A stretch of DNA of 64,000 nucleotides from Polymorphobacter megasporae (lineage in GTDB: Bacteria > Pseudomonadota > Alphaproteobacteria > Sphingomonadales > Sphingomonadaceae): the NCBI RefSeq assembly GCF_018982885.2, contig NZ_CP081848.1, positions 186,001-250,000 on the forward strand, in the 5' to 3' direction. The position numbers were made by a program, and so were the translations under genes. Shown one piece after another: positions 12,346 through 22,240 of the stretch. Below the pieces are notes generated by a model. The model had not been told where the DNA came from, did not search any database, and saw nothing but the letters and a program-made list of their open reading frames with translations. How positions within the stretch are numbered: position 1 is the first letter of the stretch; each line of letters starts with the position of its first letter.

Positions 12346-13896
12346 TCACTCCGCCACCGCCCATCCCCGCGCCGCCGGCGGGAGCGTCGCCATGAACGCT
12401 GCCGCGCTCGCGCGGGTCGCCGCCTGCCGCTCAGGGCCGAGCCGGTCCCAGCCGTCGTACATCCGCCACAGCCGCGAATTGCCTTTAAGCAGCTCGCGGT
12501 GGCGCGCGAGGAAATCCCAGTAGAGTGCGTTGAACGGGCAGGCGTCGGGGCCGGTCTTCTGCTTGACGTCGTAGCGGCACCGTCCGCAATGGTCGCTCAT
12601 CCGGTCGATGTACGCGCCGCCGCCGGCGTAAGGCTTAGACCCGAGCAAGCCGCCGTCGGCAAACTGGCTCATGCCGTGGACATTGGGCAGCTCGACCCAT
12701 TCATATGCATCGGCGTAGACGACGAGGAACCAATCCTCGATCTGTGCCGGCTCGACCCCGATCAGCATCGCGAAATTGCCGAGAACCATCAGCCGCTGGA
12801 TGTGGTGGTTGTAGGCGTGCGCGCGGACCTGTGCGACCGATTGGGCGATGCAGCGCAGGTCGGTGTCGCCGGTCCAGTAGAAGTCGGGGAGGTCGCGGGT
12901 CGCACCGAGGGCGTTGGAGTCTTTATACCCCGGGCCGGCGTGCCAGTAGATGCCACGGACATATTCGCGCCAGCCGATGATCTGGCGAACGAAGCCCTCG
13001 ACGGCATTGAGCGGCGCGTCGCCGCGGGCATAGGCCTCGGCGGCGGCATGGGCGACTTCGTGCGCGGTCAGCAGTCCGCAGTTGAGGTAAGGCGATAGGA
13101 TGGCGTGGTAGAGGAACGCCTGCCCCTCCACGATCGCATCCTGATAATCACCGAAGCGGGGCAGCGCGACGGTAATGAAATGGTCGAGCGCGACGAGCGC
13201 CTGCGCGCGGGTGACGGCAAAGCCGAAGGGGTCGAGATCGCCGAAGTGATCGCCGAAGCGCCGCCCGACGAGGTCGAGCACCTCGCGCGTGATCTCATCG
13301 GGTTCGAACTCGGGCGGGGCCGGGTAGTTGAGCCCGCGCGGCGGCACCTTGCGGTTGTCGGCGTCGAAGTTCCAGCGCGTGCCGATTGGCTTGCCGAACG
13401 CCATCAGCAGCCCCGTCCGCTTGCGCATCTCGCGGTAGAAATCTTCCATGATCAACCGCTTGCGCGCTGCGGCCCATTCGGCGAAGTCGGCGCGGCTGCA
13501 CAGGAAGCGGTCATCGGGAAGAACCTCGACCGGCACGCCGAAGCGCGCCGCCCAGCCGTCGATCATCGCCGCGACCCGCCATTCGCCCGATTCGACGATG
13601 CGGATGCTGGTCGCGTGGTGCCGCTCGATCGCCCGCCCAACCTCGCCGGTGAAGCTGCCGGTGTTGCCATCGTCGTCGAGCTTCACATAGTCGACCGTCC
13701 AGCCGGCTGCGCGCAACTCGTCGGCAAAGTGCCGCATCGCCGACAGGATCAGCGCGATCTTCTTCTTGTGGTGGCGAACGTACGCCGCCTCGTCAGCGAC
13801 CTCGACCATCAGCACGACCGCCTCAGCTGGGCCGTCACGAACCGATACGAGGCCGTGGCTAAGCTGGTCTCCGAGGACCGGAATGAGCGTCGTCAT
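12346..13896 (-). CDS. FeS-BCP type photolyase/cryptochrome (PhrB-like, probable (6-4) photolyase)
   Basis: A 516-residue FAD-dependent DNA-repair or photoreceptor protein of the iron-sulfur bacterial cryptochrome/photolyase class. The N-terminal DASH/photolyase-related domain starts MTTLIPVLGDQLSHGL. The C-terminal FAD domain includes EYVRGIYWHAGP and AYNHHIQRLMVLGNFAML. Four cysteines at 349, 437, 440 and 453 (LRC, CGRC, DAC) match the 4Fe-4S ligands of Agrobacterium PhrB with a constant one-residue offset. Family members repair (6-4) photoproducts under blue light. It lies between the Uma2 remnant and recF on the same strand, within a repair/replication block. Confidence 0.93.
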   Translation of the reverse strand: MTTLIPVLGDQLSHGLVSVRDGPAEAVVLMVEVADEAAYVRHHKKKIALILSAMRHFADELRAAGWTVDYVKLDDDGNTGSFTGEVGRAIERHHATSIRIVESGEWRVAAMIDGWAARFGVPVEVLPDDRFLCSRADFAEWAAARKRLIMEDFYREMRKRTGLLMAFGKPIGTRWNFDADNRKVPPRGLNYPAPPEFEPDEITREVLDLVGRRFGDHFGDLDPFGFAVTRAQALVALDHFITVALPRFGDYQDAIVEGQAFLYHAILSPYLNCGLLTAHEVAHAAAEAYARGDAPLNAVEGFVRQIIGWREYVRGIYWHAGPGYKDSNALGATRDLPDFYWTGDTDLRCIAQSVAQVRAHAYNHHIQRLMVLGNFAMLIGVEPAQIEDWFLVVYADAYEWVELPNVHGMSQFADGGLLGSKPYAGGGAYIDRMSDHCGRCRYDVKQKTGPDACPFNALYWDFLARHRELLKGNSRLWRMYDGWDRLGPERQAATRASAAAFMATLPPAARGWAVAE

Positions 13897-13956
13897 CGCC
13901 GCTTTACACGGGAGCCCGCTGCACGGGTCAACGCGGGCGAACGTCGCGGATGAGGC

Positions 13957-14522
13957 TCAGCTTAGATCAAAGATGTCAGCATGCGCGAGAGTCAGCTGCG
14001 GCTTTTTGAGAATGAGATCGATCCCGGCGGCGGGGAGCCGGTGCAGCCAGCTCTCGCCGTCGAGCCGCTCGTGGACCTCGATCGTCTTCGCGATCGGATC
14101 GATCAGCACGATCGCCTCGACGGTCGCGATCGACTTGTATTCGAGTATTTTTACGGCGCGATCCTCGACCACGGTCTCCGGTGAAAGAACCTCCAGCACA
14201 ATACTGGGATAGCGGAATGACTGCGTCACATCAGGATCGAGCTCGAGATCGCGCGGGTCGCCATACACCGTGACGTCTGGATAGCGCAGCGTAGTGTCGC
14301 TCAGCCACAAGCCGACACCGGAGTTAAATGTTCGATGAGGCGTCCGCGAAACAGCTGCATAAGCAATATCAGAATGTTGCCCGACACGATCGCATGGGCC
14401 GCCGATAAGCCAGTTACCGAACGAACGTGCCCGTCGACCAATTCGTACCGACCGCCGACGCCCTCATAGGCGTTGAGGAACTGGTCGACCGTCATCGTTG
14501 CGTCGGACGAGTGCGCAAGCAT
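13957..14522 (-). pseudogene. Uma2-family endonuclease-like gene broken by a frameshift
   Basis: Two overlapping frames together read as one Uma2/DUF820 protein of about 188 residues, the usual family length. The first (14522 to 14301) has MTVDQFLNAYEGVGGRYELV and HAIVSGNILILLMQLFRGR. The second (from about 14310 to 13957) has LRYPDVTVYGD, SIVLEVLSPETV, KILEYKSI and EAIVLIDP, the restriction-endonuclease-like PD-(D/E)xK core. A 1- or 2-base indel near 14311-14330 joins the frames. The catalytic core lies in the second frame. It could be a real pseudogene or a sequencing error. Uma2 genes are numerous in some genomes and their role is unclear. Confidence 0.75.
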
Positions 14523-14534
14523 CGATCGCCTCCG

Positions 14535-14885
14535 TCAGCCTATCCCAGTGTCCGCACTCGTCGCCCGCGACCGCCGCAGCTTCGCGCTCGCCAACCCGCC
14601 CCACGCGCGTTCGACCAGCCCGGCGATCTGTTCGGGATCGGCCTCGGCCAGCCGGACGAGCAGGACCGGATACCCATCATAGTGCGGCGTCGTGTGGAAC
14701 ACGTCGGACTGGGTCTCGATTAGCGCGTCGCGCACGCCGTCTTCGACCTTGAGCACCATATCGCCGTCCTCGCGCAGCCGCGCCAGCAGCTTGCCCGCGA
14801 CCTTGAGCGCCGGGGTGCCGTACGATGTGCCGAGCGCGACGCCGGGGAGCGGCAGCGCGATCGCGGCGATGTCGTCGAACGTCAT
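14535..14885 (-). CDS. MmcQ/YjbR family protein
   Basis: A 116-residue protein of the YjbR (MmcQ) fold, which has a CyaY-like double-wing appearance and is predicted to bind DNA. The typical signature is visible: TFDDIAAIALPLPGV, then TPALKVAGKLLARLRED, HTTPHYDGYPVLLVRL and LVERAWGGLASAKL. It starts 23 bp downstream of the dnaN stop on the same strand, so it is probably cotranscribed. Biological function is unknown; placement next to dnaN fits a nucleic-acid role but does not prove it. Confidence 0.85.
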   Translation of the reverse strand: MTFDDIAAIALPLPGVALGTSYGTPALKVAGKLLARLREDGDMVLKVEDGVRDALIETQSDVFHTTPHYDGYPVLLVRLAEADPEQIAGLVERAWGGLASAKLRRSRATSADTGIG

Positions 14886-14907
14886 CGCCGCGCAACCGTG
14901 TGCGAAA

Positions 14908-16020
14908 TCAAACCCGCATCGGCATCAGGACGTACAGCGCCTCGCTAGCGTCGTTGACGCGGATCAGCGTCGGGGCGGCAGCATCGGCGAGGTGGACCTC
15001 AACAAGATCGCTGTCGACCTGATCGAGGATGTCGAGGAGATAGCGGTAGTTGAAACCGACCTCGAATTCGGGCGCGCTGTAGTCGGCGGGAATTTCCTCC
15101 GATGCGGTGCCGTTCTCGGGGCTGGTGACCGACAGCGTTACCTTGTCGTGGCCGAGCGCGATCTTGACCGCACGGGTCTTCTCGGTCGTCGCAATCGCGG
15201 CGACGCGGTCGACACCCTGCGACAGGCTCTTGCGGTCGATCCGCAGCAGCCGGTCGTTCGCGGTCGGGATGACGCGGCTGTAGTCGGGGAAAGTGCCGTC
15301 GATCAGCTTCGAGGTCAGGACGGCACCGGCGAGCTTGAAGCGGATCTTCGATGCCGACAGCGAAACCTCGACCTCGCCGTCGACCTCGTCGAGCAGCTTG
15401 CGGATTTCGGCGACGCATTTACGCGGGACGATGACGTCGGGCATCCCCTTCGCGCCTTCGGGCATGTCGAACTCGATCCGCGCGAGGCGGTGGCCGTCGG
15501 TCGCGACCGCGCGCAACTTGGGTTCGGTGCCGTCGATGACGTGGAGGAAGATGCCGTTGAGATAATAGCGCGTTTCCTCGGTCGAGATCGCGAAGCGCGT
15601 GCCGTCGATGATTGTCCGCAAGGTCTCGGCGGGCAGGGAGAACACCGTCGGCAGGTCGGTCTCGGCGATCACCGGGAAATCGTCGCGCGGCAGCGTCGCG
15701 AGGTTCGAGCGGTAGCGGTCGGCGGTGACCGTCATCTTGTCGCCGACAACGGTCAGTTCGACCTGCGCGCCTTCGGGCAGCTTGCGCGCGATGTCGAACA
15801 ACGTGTGCGCGCTGACCGTCGTCGCCCCCGGCGAGGTGACATGCGCGGCGATCGTCTCGACGACCTGGAGATCGAGGTCGGTCGCCATCAGGCGCAACCC
15901 GTCGTCCTTGGCTTCGATCAGCACGTTCGACAGGATCGGAATCGTGTTGCGCCGCTCGACCACCGATTGGACGTGCGCGAGGCATTTTAGCAGTGTCGCG
16001 CGTTCAACCGTCGCCTTCAT
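14908..16020 (-). CDS. dnaN: DNA polymerase III beta subunit (sliding clamp)
   Basis: A 370-residue processivity clamp. The N-terminus MKATVERATLLKCLAHVQSV and the blocks TIPILSNVLIEA, LMATDLDLQVVE, FAISTEETRYYLNGIFLH, ATDGHRLAR and the C-terminal LYVLMPMRV are diagnostic. Three clamp domains are complete. It heads the minus-strand block that ends with recF and gyrB. dnaA is not adjacent, and I saw no DnaA-box cluster beside it, so there is no evidence here for an origin. Confidence 0.97.
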   Translation of the reverse strand: MKATVERATLLKCLAHVQSVVERRNTIPILSNVLIEAKDDGLRLMATDLDLQVVETIAAHVTSPGATTVSAHTLFDIARKLPEGAQVELTVVGDKMTVTADRYRSNLATLPRDDFPVIAETDLPTVFSLPAETLRTIIDGTRFAISTEETRYYLNGIFLHVIDGTEPKLRAVATDGHRLARIEFDMPEGAKGMPDVIVPRKCVAEIRKLLDEVDGEVEVSLSASKIRFKLAGAVLTSKLIDGTFPDYSRVIPTANDRLLRIDRKSLSQGVDRVAAIATTEKTRAVKIALGHDKVTLSVTSPENGTASEEIPADYSAPEFEVGFNYRYLLDILDQVDSDLVEVHLADAAAPTLIRVNDASEALYVLMPMRV

Positions 16021-16200
16021 TCAAATGCCCTTGTGATTGCAGTCCGCCCCGTCAGTGCGCGCGACTATAGCGGTTGGCGCGGTATCGGGTAGCGGGAAAG
16101 TCACCACCGCGGCGGCGCTCGTCGTCGAGGTTACACCGCAGGGCCGGCGCTGCTAGGATGTCTTGCCGGTGTCCTGCCCCGTCCGGCCACGGAGCCAGTC

Positions 16201-17118
16201 ATGTCATTGCTTACGCTGTCCATACCAAAGCCGTTCGATTTCCTGCGGCCCGCGCTCGCGGCGGTCGCGATCGCGCTGTCGGCATGCGGCGGTCATGCGG
16301 CGACGACGACGGCGACTCCCGAGACCGCAAAAGCCGTGATCGACGCAGCGAAGGGCGGCGACACGATCACGCTCGCCCCCGGCGACTACGCGCCGATGCG
16401 GATCGACAAGCATGTTTGGTCGCCGCCGCTGACGATCGAAGCGAGTGCGGCCCGGCTAGCGCAGGTCGCATTCAACGACGTCACGGGGGTCGTATGGCAC
16501 GGCGGCACCTTCGATGGAAAGGATACGACGCACACCGGCTGGAGCGCCGGGACTAGCGATCATGTTACGATCGACGGAGCGACATTCCGCCATTTCACTC
16601 GCAACGGGATCATCATCGGCAAGGTCAGCGACGCCCGGATCACGAACAACACCATCACCGATTCAGGGTCCGACGGCATCGACATCGCCGAATCACGCCG
16701 CGTTCTGATCGATCATAACGAGTGCCGCGATACCCTGCCGACCCCGGGCGCGCACCCGGATTGCATCCAATTATGGTCGCGCCCGACGTCGCCCCCGGTG
16801 GCCGACATCACGATCACCAACAATAAGGCCAGCGGCGATACCCAGGGCATCACGATGTTCAACCACATCCGCGGCGGCGTCGACGACGGCGGGTTCGACC
16901 GGGTCCGCGTCGAGAATAATACGATCGCGATCAAGGAGTGGCACGGCATCGCGATGTACAGTTGCCGTGAATGCGTCATCCGCAACAACCGCGTCGATAC
17001 GATCCCGAACGGCAGGATCAAGGCGTGGATCAAGAGCGCCGATAGCGACGGTGTCAAAGCCTGCGGCAACGTCGCGACCGCATGGTCGAGAAGCGTGGAC
17101 AAGCGCTGTTCGGAGTGA
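16201..17118 (+). CDS. Right-handed parallel beta-helix protein, probable lipoprotein
   Basis: A 305-residue exported protein with an N-terminal hydrophobic segment ending in a lipobox-like LSAC (Cys29). The rest reads as successive coils of a parallel beta-helix of the pectate-lyase/PbH1 type: VTIDGATFRHFTRNGIII, ARITNNTITDSGSDGIDIAE, VLIDHNECRD, ITITNNKASGDTQGITMF, VRVENNTIAIKEWHGIAMY and CVIRNNRVDTI. Such folds are found in polysaccharide lyases, epimerases and adhesins. The conserved DGIDI and HPDCIQL pieces could lie in a carbohydrate groove, but no specific enzyme can be named. It is divergent from dnaN and alone on its strand. Confidence 0.75.
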   Translation: MSLLTLSIPKPFDFLRPALAAVAIALSACGGHAATTTATPETAKAVIDAAKGGDTITLAPGDYAPMRIDKHVWSPPLTIEASAARLAQVAFNDVTGVVWHGGTFDGKDTTHTGWSAGTSDHVTIDGATFRHFTRNGIIIGKVSDARITNNTITDSGSDGIDIAESRRVLIDHNECRDTLPTPGAHPDCIQLWSRPTSPPVADITITNNKASGDTQGITMFNHIRGGVDDGGFDRVRVENNTIAIKEWHGIAMYSCRECVIRNNRVDTIPNGRIKAWIKSADSDGVKACGNVATAWSRSVDKRCSE

Positions 17119-17135
17119 TCCGCCGACGGGCGTAA

Positions 17136-18500
17136 TCAGTCGAGCGCGTCGAGCAGACCCCCGATTCGGCTGAACATCTCGTCGATCTGCTCCTCGCTGG
17201 CGATCAGCGGCGGCGACAACGCGATGATATCGCCGGTGACGCGCACCAGCAGCCCCGAATCGAAGGCGCGGTGGAACAGCTCCATCGCCCGCGCTCCCGG
17301 TGCGCCGTCGCGCGGGCGCAATTCGATCCCAGCGACGAGGCCTAGGCTGCGGATGTCGATGACATGGGGCTTGTCGCGCAGGGCGTGCACCGCGGCAGCA
17401 AAATACGGCGCAAGCCCTGCGGCGCGCGCGAACAGATCGTCGCTAACATACAGGTCGAGCGTCGCGATGGCGGCGGCGCAGGCGAGCGGATGCGCCGAAT
17501 AGGTGTAGCCGTGGAACAGTTCGATCCCTGCCGGGCCATCTTCGACGAGCGCGCGGTGGATGAATTCGGCAGCGACCACCGCTCCCATCGGCACCGTCGC
17601 ATTGGTCAGCCCCTTGGCGCAGGCGATCAGGTCCGGGGTGACACCGAAGTAATCCGCCGCCGTCGCTGCGCCGAGGCGGCCGAACGCGGTAATAACTTCG
17701 TCGAAGATCAGCAGGATGCCATGCTTCGTCGCAATTGCGCGCAGGCGTTCGAGGTAGCCGGCGGGCGGCACCAGCACCCCGGTCGATCCGGCGAGCGGCT
17801 CGACGATGACCGCAGCAATCGTCTCCGCGCCGTGGAGCCCGACCATCCGTTCGAGGTCGTCGGCAAGATCGGCACCGTGCGGCGGCTGGCCGATGCTGAA
17901 CGCGTTCTCCGGAATATGCGTGTGGCGAAGATGATCGACCCCGCCGAGCGAGCCGAATACGCGGCGGTTGTTGACGATCCCGCCGACCGAAATGCCGCCG
18001 AAGCCGACGCCGTGATAGCCGCGTTCGCGCCCGATCAGCCGGGTCCGCGTGCCCTGCCCGATCGACCGCTGGTACGCGAGCGCGATCTTGAGCGCGGTAT
18101 CGACCGCTTCCGACCCCGAATTGCAGAAGAAGACATTGTCGAGCTTCGCCGGAAACATCAGCGCGAGCTTCGACGCGGCGGTGAACGCCAGCGGGTGGCC
18201 GAGCTGGAACACCGGCGCGAAGTCCATCACCCCGGCCTGCTCGCGAATCGCCGCGGTGATCTCGGCGCGCCCATGCCCGGCATTGACGCACCACAGCCCG
18301 GCGGTCCCGTCTAGCAGCCGCTCGCCACGATCGGTCCAGTAATACATGCCCTCGGCACGCGCGAGCAGTCGCGGCTGCGCCTTGAACGCCTTGTTCGACG
18401 TAAACGGCATCCAGAACGCGTCGAGCGCATTCGGCGCGACCGCGGAGGACGCGCCGGTCAAATCAAGCAATGAAATGCGCCCCCGTCCGCGCGCGGACAT
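17136..18500 (-). CDS. Class III omega-amino acid:pyruvate aminotransferase
   Basis: PLP enzyme of fold type I that transfers an amino group from omega-amino acids (beta-alanine type) to pyruvate. It has the family opening [17 protein letters not shown], the substrate/PLP loop [17 protein letters not shown], the [10 protein letters not shown] motif and the catalytic Lys296 in [13 protein letters not shown]. The ATG at 18500 lies 38 nt inside scoB; a TTG at 18470 giving [13 protein letters not shown] is a plausible alternative. With the upstream CoA-transferase genes it suggests a beta-alanine/malonate-semialdehyde or ketoacid catabolic operon, but substrate cannot be read from sequence. Confidence 0.88.
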   Translation of the reverse strand: MSARGRGRISLLDLTGASSAVAPNALDAFWMPFTSNKAFKAQPRLLARAEGMYYWTDRGERLLDGTAGLWCVNAGHGRAEITAAIREQAGVMDFAPVFQLGHPLAFTAASKLALMFPAKLDNVFFCNSGSEAVDTALKIALAYQRSIGQGTRTRLIGRERGYHGVGFGGISVGGIVNNRRVFGSLGGVDHLRHTHIPENAFSIGQPPHGADLADDLERMVGLHGAETIAAVIVEPLAGSTGVLVPPAGYLERLRAIATKHGILLIFDEVITAFGRLGAATAADYFGVTPDLIACAKGLTNATVPMGAVVAAEFIHRALVEDGPAGIELFHGYTYSAHPLACAAAIATLDLYVSDDLFARAAGLAPYFAAAVHALRDKPHVIDIRSLGLVAGIELRPRDGAPGARAMELFHRAFDSGLLVRVTGDIIALSPPLIASEEQIDEMFSRIGGLLDALD

Positions 18501-19101
18501 CGTCGGCGGTCACCCCGGCCGCACATTCGACCAGCCGGAATGGCGCGCCCTTGCGGTCGGCACGCTCGAACACCGCGAGGTCGGTGATCAGCACGTCGAC
18601 GACGTTCGATCCCGTCAGCGGCAGGGTGCACGCCTCGCAGAACTTGAAGCCGCCGGTTTTGTCGTTGTGCTCCATCATCACGACGATCCGCCGCGCCCCG
18701 GCGACGAGATCCATCGCCCCGCCCATTCCCTTGACCATCTTGCCCGGGATCATCCAGTTGGCGAGGTCGCCATTGGCCGCGACTTCCATTGCGCCAAGGA
18801 TGGATAGATCCATGTGCCCACCGCGGATCATCGCGAACGAATCGGCCGAGCTGAAATAGCTCGTCCGCCGCAGCTCGGTGATCGTCTGCTTGCCGGCGTT
18901 GATCAGATCGGCGTCTTCGTCGCCCGAGATCGGAAACGGCCCCATCCCCAGCATGCCGTTTTCCGATTGGAGGGTGATGTCGATTCCCGGCTCGATATGG
19001 TTCGCCACCAGCGTCGGCATGCCGATGCCGAGATTGACGTAAAAGCCGTCCTGCAATTCCCTCGCGGCGCGCGCCGCCATCTCATCCCGCGTCCACGCCA
19101 T
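18463..19101 (-). CDS. scoB: 3-oxoacid CoA-transferase subunit B
   Basis: Beta subunit of the heterodimeric family I CoA-transferase that activates acetoacetate or similar 3-oxoacids with succinyl-CoA. In its 212 residues the SENGMLG motif holds the catalytic glutamate (Glu47), which forms the thioester intermediate. [13 protein letters not shown] and [19 protein letters not shown] are also family blocks. Its start overlaps the scoA stop by 1 nt (TGATG), so the two subunits are translationally coupled, and its 3' end overlaps the aminotransferase start. Confidence 0.93.
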   Translation of the reverse strand: MAWTRDEMAARAARELQDGFYVNLGIGMPTLVANHIEPGIDITLQSENGMLGMGPFPISGDEDADLINAGKQTITELRRTSYFSSADSFAMIRGGHMDLSILGAMEVAANGDLANWMIPGKMVKGMGGAMDLVAGARRIVVMMEHNDKTGGFKFCEACTLPLTGSNVVDVLITDLAVFERADRKGAPFRLVECAAGVTADDVRARTGAHFIA

Positions 19102-19808
19102 CAGACCGGCTCCCTTTGGCGCACGGTTCGCTGCTCGATCCGCTTCTCGAAATCATGCCCGAGAACGACGCGCTGGACATAGACCGATGGTGTGTGGATG
19201 CCGTCGGGGTCGAGGCTGCCCGCGTCGACAAGCTCCTCGACCTCGGCAACCGTCACGCGCCCTGCGGTCGCGGCATTCGGGTTAAAGTTGCGCGCGGTCT
19301 TGCGGTAGACGAGATTGCCGTAGGGATCACTGCGCCACGCATGGACGATCGCAAGGTCGGCGACGATGCCGGTTTCGAGGATGTACGTCTCCCCGGCGAA
19401 ATCCTTGTGTTCCTTACCCTCGGCTATCTTCGTGCCGACTCCGGTCCTGGTGTAGAATCCCGGGATCCCTGCCCCGCCCGCACGAATGCGTTCGGCAAGC
19501 GTCCCCTGCGGGCTGAATTCAAGCTCGAGCTCGCCAGCGAGATATTGCCGCTCGAACTCCTTATTCTCACCGACGTACGACGAGATCATCTTCTTCACCT
19601 GCCGCGAATGGAGCAGCACCCCGAGGCCAAAGCCGTCGACGCCGGCGTTGTTCGAGACGATGGTGAGGTCCTTGACCCCGCTGACGCGGATCGCCTCGAT
19701 CAGTTTCTCGGGGATACCGCACAAGCCGAAGCCGCCTGCGACGATGGTCATTCCGTCGAACAGCAGCCCATCGAGCGCGGTCGCGGTGCTTTCGTAGATC
19801 TTACCCAT
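19101..19808 (-). CDS. scoA: 3-oxoacid CoA-transferase subunit A
   Basis: Alpha subunit (235 residues) partnering the B subunit directly downstream. Family blocks visible are [56 protein letters not shown] and the glycine-rich [15 protein letters not shown]. It is first in the minus-strand unit scoA-scoB-aminotransferase and divergent from the phosphatase gene, 48 bp away, so the operon promoter must lie around 19809-19856. Confidence 0.93.
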   Translation of the reverse strand: MGKIYESTATALDGLLFDGMTIVAGGFGLCGIPEKLIEAIRVSGVKDLTIVSNNAGVDGFGLGVLLHSRQVKKMISSYVGENKEFERQYLAGELELEFSPQGTLAERIRAGGAGIPGFYTRTGVGTKIAEGKEHKDFAGETYILETGIVADLAIVHAWRSDPYGNLVYRKTARNFNPNAATAGRVTVAEVEELVDAGSLDPDGIHTPSVYVQRVVLGHDFEKRIEQRTVRQREPV

Positions 19809-19856
19809 GGCCGATGCCGCTAGCCCGCCGCGCGCGCTTTGGCTAGAGCATCAACC

Positions 19857-20480
19857 ATGCTGCTGTACCTCGCCCGCCACGCCGAGACCGTCTATAATGC
19901 AGGCGCCCGCATGCAGGGTCACATGGCGCACACGCCGCTGACCCGCGCCGGCATCGCCCAGGCCGAGGCAATGGGCGCCGCGCTCGCCAGCCACTTCGGC
20001 CCGGGCGCCGACATCGATATCTGGGCCTCACCCGCAGGCCGCACGCTCCAGACCGTCGCGATCGTCGCCGAGCATCTCGGCCGCGACTTCTTCGGTATCC
20101 GCACCGACCCGCGCCTGCTCGAGATCGACGTCGGCCGCTGGGAAGGCCGCCGTTACGCCGACATCATCGCCGAGCAAGGCCCGATCGTCTGCCCCGACGT
20201 CAGGGCGTTCAACGTTGAACCACCGGGCGGAGAGTATTATCCCGCAATTGCGACGCGGCTGAAGGACTGGCTCGGCGAACTCGCTCCGGCGCGGGTCGCG
20301 CTGGTCATCAGCCACGGCATCACGCTGAGGGTATTGCGCGGGCTGCTGGCCGGCGGAACCGCTTTCGAGGGCGTAATGCTTGCTGATGATGCGCCGCAGG
20401 GGACGGTGTTTCGAATCGAGGACGGGGTGCAGACCGCGCTCCATGTTGGCGCGGGTGTGAGTGGCGCGCGCGGGGTCTGA
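19857..20480 (+). CDS. Histidine phosphatase (phosphoglycerate mutase-like)
   Basis: A 207-residue enzyme of the histidine phosphatase superfamily. The catalytic LARHAET motif is at the extreme N-terminus (His8 would be phosphorylated). The second conserved histidine is in VISHGITLRVLRGLL, and RLLEIDVGRWEGR is the family's acidic segment. An ATG at 19857 is chosen over an in-frame upstream non-ATG codon because it places RHAE at the usual distance from the N-terminus. Substrate is unknown; members act on sugar phosphates, cobalamin precursors or phosphoproteins. Confidence 0.88.
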   Translation: MLLYLARHAETVYNAGARMQGHMAHTPLTRAGIAQAEAMGAALASHFGPGADIDIWASPAGRTLQTVAIVAEHLGRDFFGIRTDPRLLEIDVGRWEGRRYADIIAEQGPIVCPDVRAFNVEPPGGEYYPAIATRLKDWLGELAPARVALVISHGITLRVLRGLLAGGTAFEGVMLADDAPQGTVFRIEDGVQTALHVGAGVSGARGV

Positions 20481-20511
20481 GAGCCTGCTCGCGCAATCGA
20501 TCTCGAACGTC

Positions 20512-22050
20512 TCAGAATCGCTCGCGTAGGCCGACTTCGACCTGCGCCCGCCCTGCCCGCCGCCCCGGGGTCCCCGGCGAATCGGTCTGGTAGCGTGATT
20601 CGACCCTGACATCGCCGAAGCGGGTCGGCCATTCGACACCCGCCGTCCCGATCGCGAACTTCTCGGAATCGGGCGAGATGCGGTTGCCGACGGTGCCCGA
20701 GTAAAGCCCATACGGCCCGGTCGAGACCCCAGAAATTCCGGTGATATTGAGGTGGACGACGTTGACCGATCCGTACCAGCGCCGATTTCGCCGATCGGTG
20801 ACCGACAGTGACGCGACGAGATTGCGGCTATCGCCGTCGGTCCAGTAGCCGATCGGGCGGCCCTTATAAGTAAAGCCGTCGAGGTAGAGCGTGTTGTTGT
20901 AGAATGATCCCGGATACGTCGTCCCGCCCGGCTGGAGCGGCGTACCGCTCAGGATTTGCGCGGCAAGCGTGTCGGCATATTCGACGCTCGCCTGCCAATT
21001 CGCGCCGCGATGACCCCACGGTCCGGACCATGTCGTCCCGATCTGGCGACCGAACTGCTTGAGGACGACGTTGTTGAAGTTTTCGGCTTCAGCCTCGACG
21101 TAGATCTTTCCCGCGATGGCGCCGAACCGGCGGGTGTAGCTGATGTCAAAACCGGCAAGTTGATTGCCCGGCTGACGGATATAATCACTCCGGCTATTCC
21201 CGTCGCTGCCCGCACCGATGAACGAGTTGGCGATCTGGTGAAACCCGCATGGCCGCCCCTCGCCACACAGCTGCTGGGCTCGGTTGAGCCCCACCTCAAC
21301 GCCCATCGCCGGCTGGAAGCTGACGCGCGTGCCGATGTTGACGCTGTTGCGAAAGTCTCGTTTGCCGTCGAGTACGCCGACGAAGAAATCGAATCGGAAT
21401 GGGCCGAACCAGCGAAGGATTGGCGCGTCGAACGCGCTCGGCATCAACTTCTTGATGCCGATTTTCGGAAACGGACGCGCGTCATTCGAATATAAAAGTG
21501 CTCCGTCGTGTCCGGGGCCGAACCAGACCGGCGTATAACCACCATAGATTGCGACGTTGCCGACCGTCACTGCAACCTGGTTCGGCTCGAAATTATATCG
21601 CTGCCCCGAGCGCGCGGACCGCGCGCCAATGCCGGCATCGATGCTGAGCGCTCCGAAGTTCAGCTCACCGCGAACCGCGGCGTCGACGTTGCCGCGGGCG
21701 GCATCACCGAAAGCGCGATGAATTTCGGTGCCGCTCGTCACGTCGATCCGCGCATCCACCGATGTGCGTTGGGCGGCGAGATCGCTGAGCCGCTCGAGCC
21801 GCGCGACCGCGGCGGCAAGATAGGGATCGAGCGTGCGCCCGTCCCGCGCGGCATCGAGGCCGCCGTCGATCTGAACCCATGGCAGCGGCCATGAATCGAC
21901 GGGGCCCCGGATGATGCCTGCCGCCTTGAGCAGATCGACATCTTGTCGCAGCTGGACATCGCCCGCATCAGCGAACGGCCCCGCGCTAGCCGCTGCCGGA
22001 TACAGAGCGGTCGCGAGCGCGGTAGCAATCAAACCGACACGTAACTTCAC
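20512..22050 (-). CDS. Wzi-family capsule assembly outer-membrane protein
   Basis: About 512 residues. A signal peptide (MKLRVGLIATALATALYPAAASA when read from the GTG at 22050) is followed by a helical N-terminal bundle starting ADAGDVQLRQDVDLLKAAG. The long beta-barrel then has the Wzi-type WFGPGHDGALLYSNDARPFP signature. Wzi is an outer-membrane lectin that anchors capsular polysaccharide to the surface. An ATG at 22146 also opens the frame but would bury the signal peptide 32 residues in. It faces the yjbE/F/H-like genes and manC, which fits polysaccharide export. A paralogue lies at 31597-33060. Confidence 0.85.
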   Translation of the reverse strand: MKLRVGLIATALATALYPAAASAGPFADAGDVQLRQDVDLLKAAGIIRGPVDSWPLPWVQIDGGLDAARDGRTLDPYLAAAVARLERLSDLAAQRTSVDARIDVTSGTEIHRAFGDAARGNVDAAVRGELNFGALSIDAGIGARSARSGQRYNFEPNQVAVTVGNVAIYGGYTPVWFGPGHDGALLYSNDARPFPKIGIKKLMPSAFDAPILRWFGPFRFDFFVGVLDGKRDFRNSVNIGTRVSFQPAMGVEVGLNRAQQLCGEGRPCGFHQIANSFIGAGSDGNSRSDYIRQPGNQLAGFDISYTRRFGAIAGKIYVEAEAENFNNVVLKQFGRQIGTTWSGPWGHRGANWQASVEYADTLAAQILSGTPLQPGGTTYPGSFYNNTLYLDGFTYKGRPIGYWTDGDSRNLVASLSVTDRRNRRWYGSVNVVHLNITGISGVSTGPYGLYSGTVGNRISPDSEKFAIGTAGVEWPTRFGDVRVESRYQTDSPGTPGRRAGRAQVEVGLRERF

Positions 22051-22240
22051 GAAAGCCCCCGCCAACCGACGATTGATATCGACCGGCGGCCGCTTTCGCA
22101 GGGACAGGCTGTTTCGTCGAGGCCACAGGTAGCAAAAGAATTTCAAGGCGCACCAAAGCGATGAACTTTGTGCTTGAGCGCGTGTTTCAATAGGCTAGAA
22201 GCGCAATCACGCTTTGTCGGCATCGGATATGGAGAGAATG

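Noticed and set aside
14908-16200. Replication origin next to dnaN
   Set aside because: No dnaA gene, no DnaA boxes and no AT-rich unwinding region seen.
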